A DNA stretch of 64,000 bases, taken from Rufibacter latericius. Its GTDB lineage: Bacteria; Bacteroidota; Bacteroidia; Cytophagales; Hymenobacteraceae. The stretch's first letter is position 1. Each line of letters starts with the position of its first letter. The stretch lies in the NCBI RefSeq assembly GCF_003721515.1, contig NZ_RJJD01000021.1:1-64000 (forward strand). The letters are read 5' to 3'. The notes beneath the pieces are model-generated. The model ran no database searches. It was not told the origin of the DNA and was given only the letters and a program-made list of their open reading frames with translations. Below, piece by piece: positions 62,638 through 64,000 of this stretch. The translations under genes and the position numbers were made by a program.

Positions 62638-63375
62638 ATGACTGCCACTCCTGACACCCGCCTTCTACTGGTTGAAGATGATCCCAACTTTGGGATGGTT
62701 CTGAAAGACTATCTGGAGCTGCACGATTACAACGTGACCCTCTGCACCGATGGCCTACAAGGCTTGCGCATGTTCCAGAAAGAGGCGTTTGACGGTTGCA
62801 TCCTGGATGTCATGATGCCGGTCAAGGACGGATTCTCCCTGGCCGCCGATATCAAAAAAGCAAACCCCGCCATGCCCGTGATCTTCCTGACGGCCAAAGC
62901 CATGAAAGCCGATATGCTGGAAGGATTCAGGATTGGAGCTGATGACTACATCACCAAACCCTTTGACTCTGAGATCCTGCTCTGCAAGCTTAAGGCCATT
63001 CTGCACCGTAAAGCAATCCCGGCAGCTCCTGAGAAACCTCTGGCTACTGAGTATCAACTGGGCACCTATCATTTCCATTTCAAAACCCGCCTCATCACGC
63101 GTGGACCCGAAACCCAGAAACTTTCCCCAAAAGAAGCCGAGCTGCTCCTGCTGTTATGCCAGTACCTGAATGACGTACTTCCGCGCGAGGTTGCCCTCAG
63201 TAAGATCTGGAAAGACGACAACTATTTCACCGCCCGCAGCATGGATGTCTTTGTCACTAAACTCCGCAAATACCTTAAAGCAGACCCAAGCGTAGAGATC
63301 ATCAACGTACACGGCAACGGTTTCCGGCTGGTAGCACCTGTTATGGATGCTCAGGTTTTAACCCCCTCTTTATAA
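62638..63375 (+). CDS. OmpR-family response regulator
   Basis: A 245-residue DNA-binding regulator. The receiver domain (about 8-120) has the acidic pair LVEDDPNF, the phosphate-accepting Asp in GCILDVMMPVKDG, the Thr in VIFLTAKA and the Lys of ITKPFDSE. The C-terminal winged helix (about 145-240; LSPKEAELLLLLCQYLNDVLPREVAL, SMDVFVTKLRKYLKADPSVEIINVHGNGFRL) is that of the OmpR/PhoB class. Partner of the upstream kinase. The likely operator is the heptamer array before the operon, giving autoregulation. Confidence 0.94.
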   Translation: MTATPDTRLLLVEDDPNFGMVLKDYLELHDYNVTLCTDGLQGLRMFQKEAFDGCILDVMMPVKDGFSLAADIKKANPAMPVIFLTAKAMKADMLEGFRIGADDYITKPFDSEILLCKLKAILHRKAIPAAPEKPLATEYQLGTYHFHFKTRLITRGPETQKLSPKEAELLLLLCQYLNDVLPREVALSKIWKDDNYFTARSMDVFVTKLRKYLKADPSVEIINVHGNGFRLVAPVMDAQVLTPSL

Positions 63376-63406
63376 AAACTGCCGATTTTCAGCAATTCAC
63401 CAGTCA

Positions 63407-63452
63407 AGCGTGTTTAGGGCCTATTTTGTATAAAAAAGGCCCTAAAAACGCT
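63407..63452. repeat. dispersed palindrome, good copy after response regulator
   Basis: AGCGTGTTTAGGGCCTATTTT and AAAAAAGGCCCTAAAAACGCT around a GTAT centre, then TTTTG: likely terminator of the kinase-regulator operon. Confidence 0.75.
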
Positions 63453-63624
63453 TTTGCTTTACAATAGAGTAGGTTCTACCCCTCTATTTGTGCCATTGAA
63501 GGCAAACGGGAATTGCAGGGGCAATCCCTGGTGGTTGCCCTTTGGCCTAAGGAATCGTGTTAAGGGGAACCACAAAGAATTGTCCCTACATTATGGTCCA
63601 CTTTGAGAAAAACCAACAAATTTG

Positions 63625-63662
63625 TTTTGACGGTATTTTCCCTAAAAGGGGTTTGAAACGGG
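63625..63662. repeat. dispersed palindrome, degenerate copy
   Basis: TTTTGACGGTATTTTCC and CTAAAAGGGGTTTGAAACG; ~100 nt upstream of coaD. Confidence 0.4.
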
Positions 63663-63765
63663 ATAAAAGGAAACATTTCCGCCGAGGGGCGGTAAAGGGA
63701 AAGGATATTTTCAGCATCTTCACCGCTGAAACCAAATCAGATTTCTCCACCTACACCCCTATTGC

Positions 63766-64000
63766 ATGAAGCGCATAGCCATCTTCCCTGGTTCTTTTGA
63801 TCCTTTCACCAACGGACACTATGATGTGGTACAGCGCGGATGCGAGTTATTTGACAACATCATCATTGCCATTGGAAACAACAGCAGCAAGAACCGCTAC
63901 TTTCCGGTGCTGGAGATGGTTTCTACCATTGAAGGGGTGTTCAAAGACAATCCGCAAGTGTGGGTGCAGGCTTACAAGGGCCTTACCGCCGATTTTGCGA
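63766..64000 (+). CDS. coaD: pantetheine-phosphate adenylyltransferase, 5' part
   Basis: The first 78 residues of CoaD, which adds AMP to 4'-phosphopantetheine in CoA synthesis. The start MKRIAIFPGSFDPFTNGHYDVVQRGCELFDNIIIAIGNNSSKNRYFPV is complete, with the nucleotidyl-transferase TNGH motif (residues 15-18; His18). The gene runs out of the window at 64000; the family is about 155-165 residues, so roughly half is missing. Confidence 0.93.
   Translation, partial: MKRIAIFPGSFDPFTNGHYDVVQRGCELFDNIIIAIGNNSSKNRYFPVLEMVSTIEGVFKDNPQVWVQAYKGLTADFA

Larger units (their letters stand above)
63376..63765. other. intergenic region before coaD
   Basis: No convincing gene. It contains two palindrome copies (63407-63452 and 63625-63662) and the coaD upstream region. 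A 70-codon frame (63557-63769) crosses a repeat copy and overlaps coaD, so it is not called. Confidence 0.45.

Noticed and set aside
63557-63769. 70-codon frame before coaD
   Set aside because: Crosses a palindrome copy and overlaps the coaD start; the product is basic and featureless.

Overview
The window comes from a chromosome of a Bacteroidota bacterium, most likely order Cytophagales, family Hymenobacteraceae (Rufibacter/Nibribacter/Pontibacter-like; the genus is an inference). Signs are: type IX secretion (T9SS) C-terminal sorting domains on several secreted proteins, a PorE-like T9SS protein, Bacteroidota-type -7 promoter boxes (TAnnTTTG) in front of many genes, mostly weak Shine-Dalgarno sites, and families typical of the phylum (DUF3822, DUF4184, fused IcmF). 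Most of the window is moderate-GC housekeeping DNA. Only the first ~1.3 kb is strikingly AT-rich and looks acquired.

Layout. 1-4.8 kb: AT-rich orphan genes, then small stand-alone domain proteins (VOC, DUF1801, DUF2200, DUF4180), a decayed SnoaL-like pseudogene, and a DUF2975/HTH pair. 4.9-15 kb: a GH10-like secreted hydrolase, a K+ channel with a zinc-ribbon tail, a YjbR-like protein, a TonB-dependent siderophore receptor with a metal-operator-like palindrome, a KAS III/FAD-monooxygenase pair and DUF3822. 15-22.7 kb: an orphan cytochrome oxidase subunit III, small unknowns, an RsbQ-like hydrolase, an SDR, a DEAD-box helicase and gluconokinase. 22.8-30 kb: ligA, an overlapping amidoligase/class I amidotransferase pair, and the queE-porE operon. 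30-35 kb: a threonine operon (aspartate kinase, thrB, thrC) preceded by a Thr/Ile-rich leader peptide, then folD. 35.4-40.1 kb: a tetR-tolC-hlyD-emrB efflux operon with a 22-bp palindromic operator. 40.2-50 kb: DUF4184, lepA, DUF1003, a TRIC channel, icmF, a 42-codon small gene and an FKBP isomerase. 50-57 kb: kup, an M61 peptidase, an NlpC/P60 peptidase, an unidentified candidate RNA, DUF2147 and a Gre-like protein. 57-64 kb: an M1 aminopeptidase and another T9SS cargo protein, a histidine kinase/response regulator operon with an array of regularly spaced direct repeats in its promoter, and the 5' part of coaD.

The most unusual structure is not a gene. At least two dozen copies of a ~35-45 bp imperfect palindrome (left arm like CGTTTTAGGGCTGTTTT, right arm like AAAACAGCCTTAAAACG) are scattered almost only between genes, often right after stop codons. 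Near-perfect copies appear to serve as bidirectional terminators, and others are degenerate. Other notable items are the threonine attenuator, the ~290-nt candidate RNA at 55.05-55.35 kb, the heptamer array at 60.37-60.42 kb, and the amidoligase/amidotransferase pair with unknown substrate.
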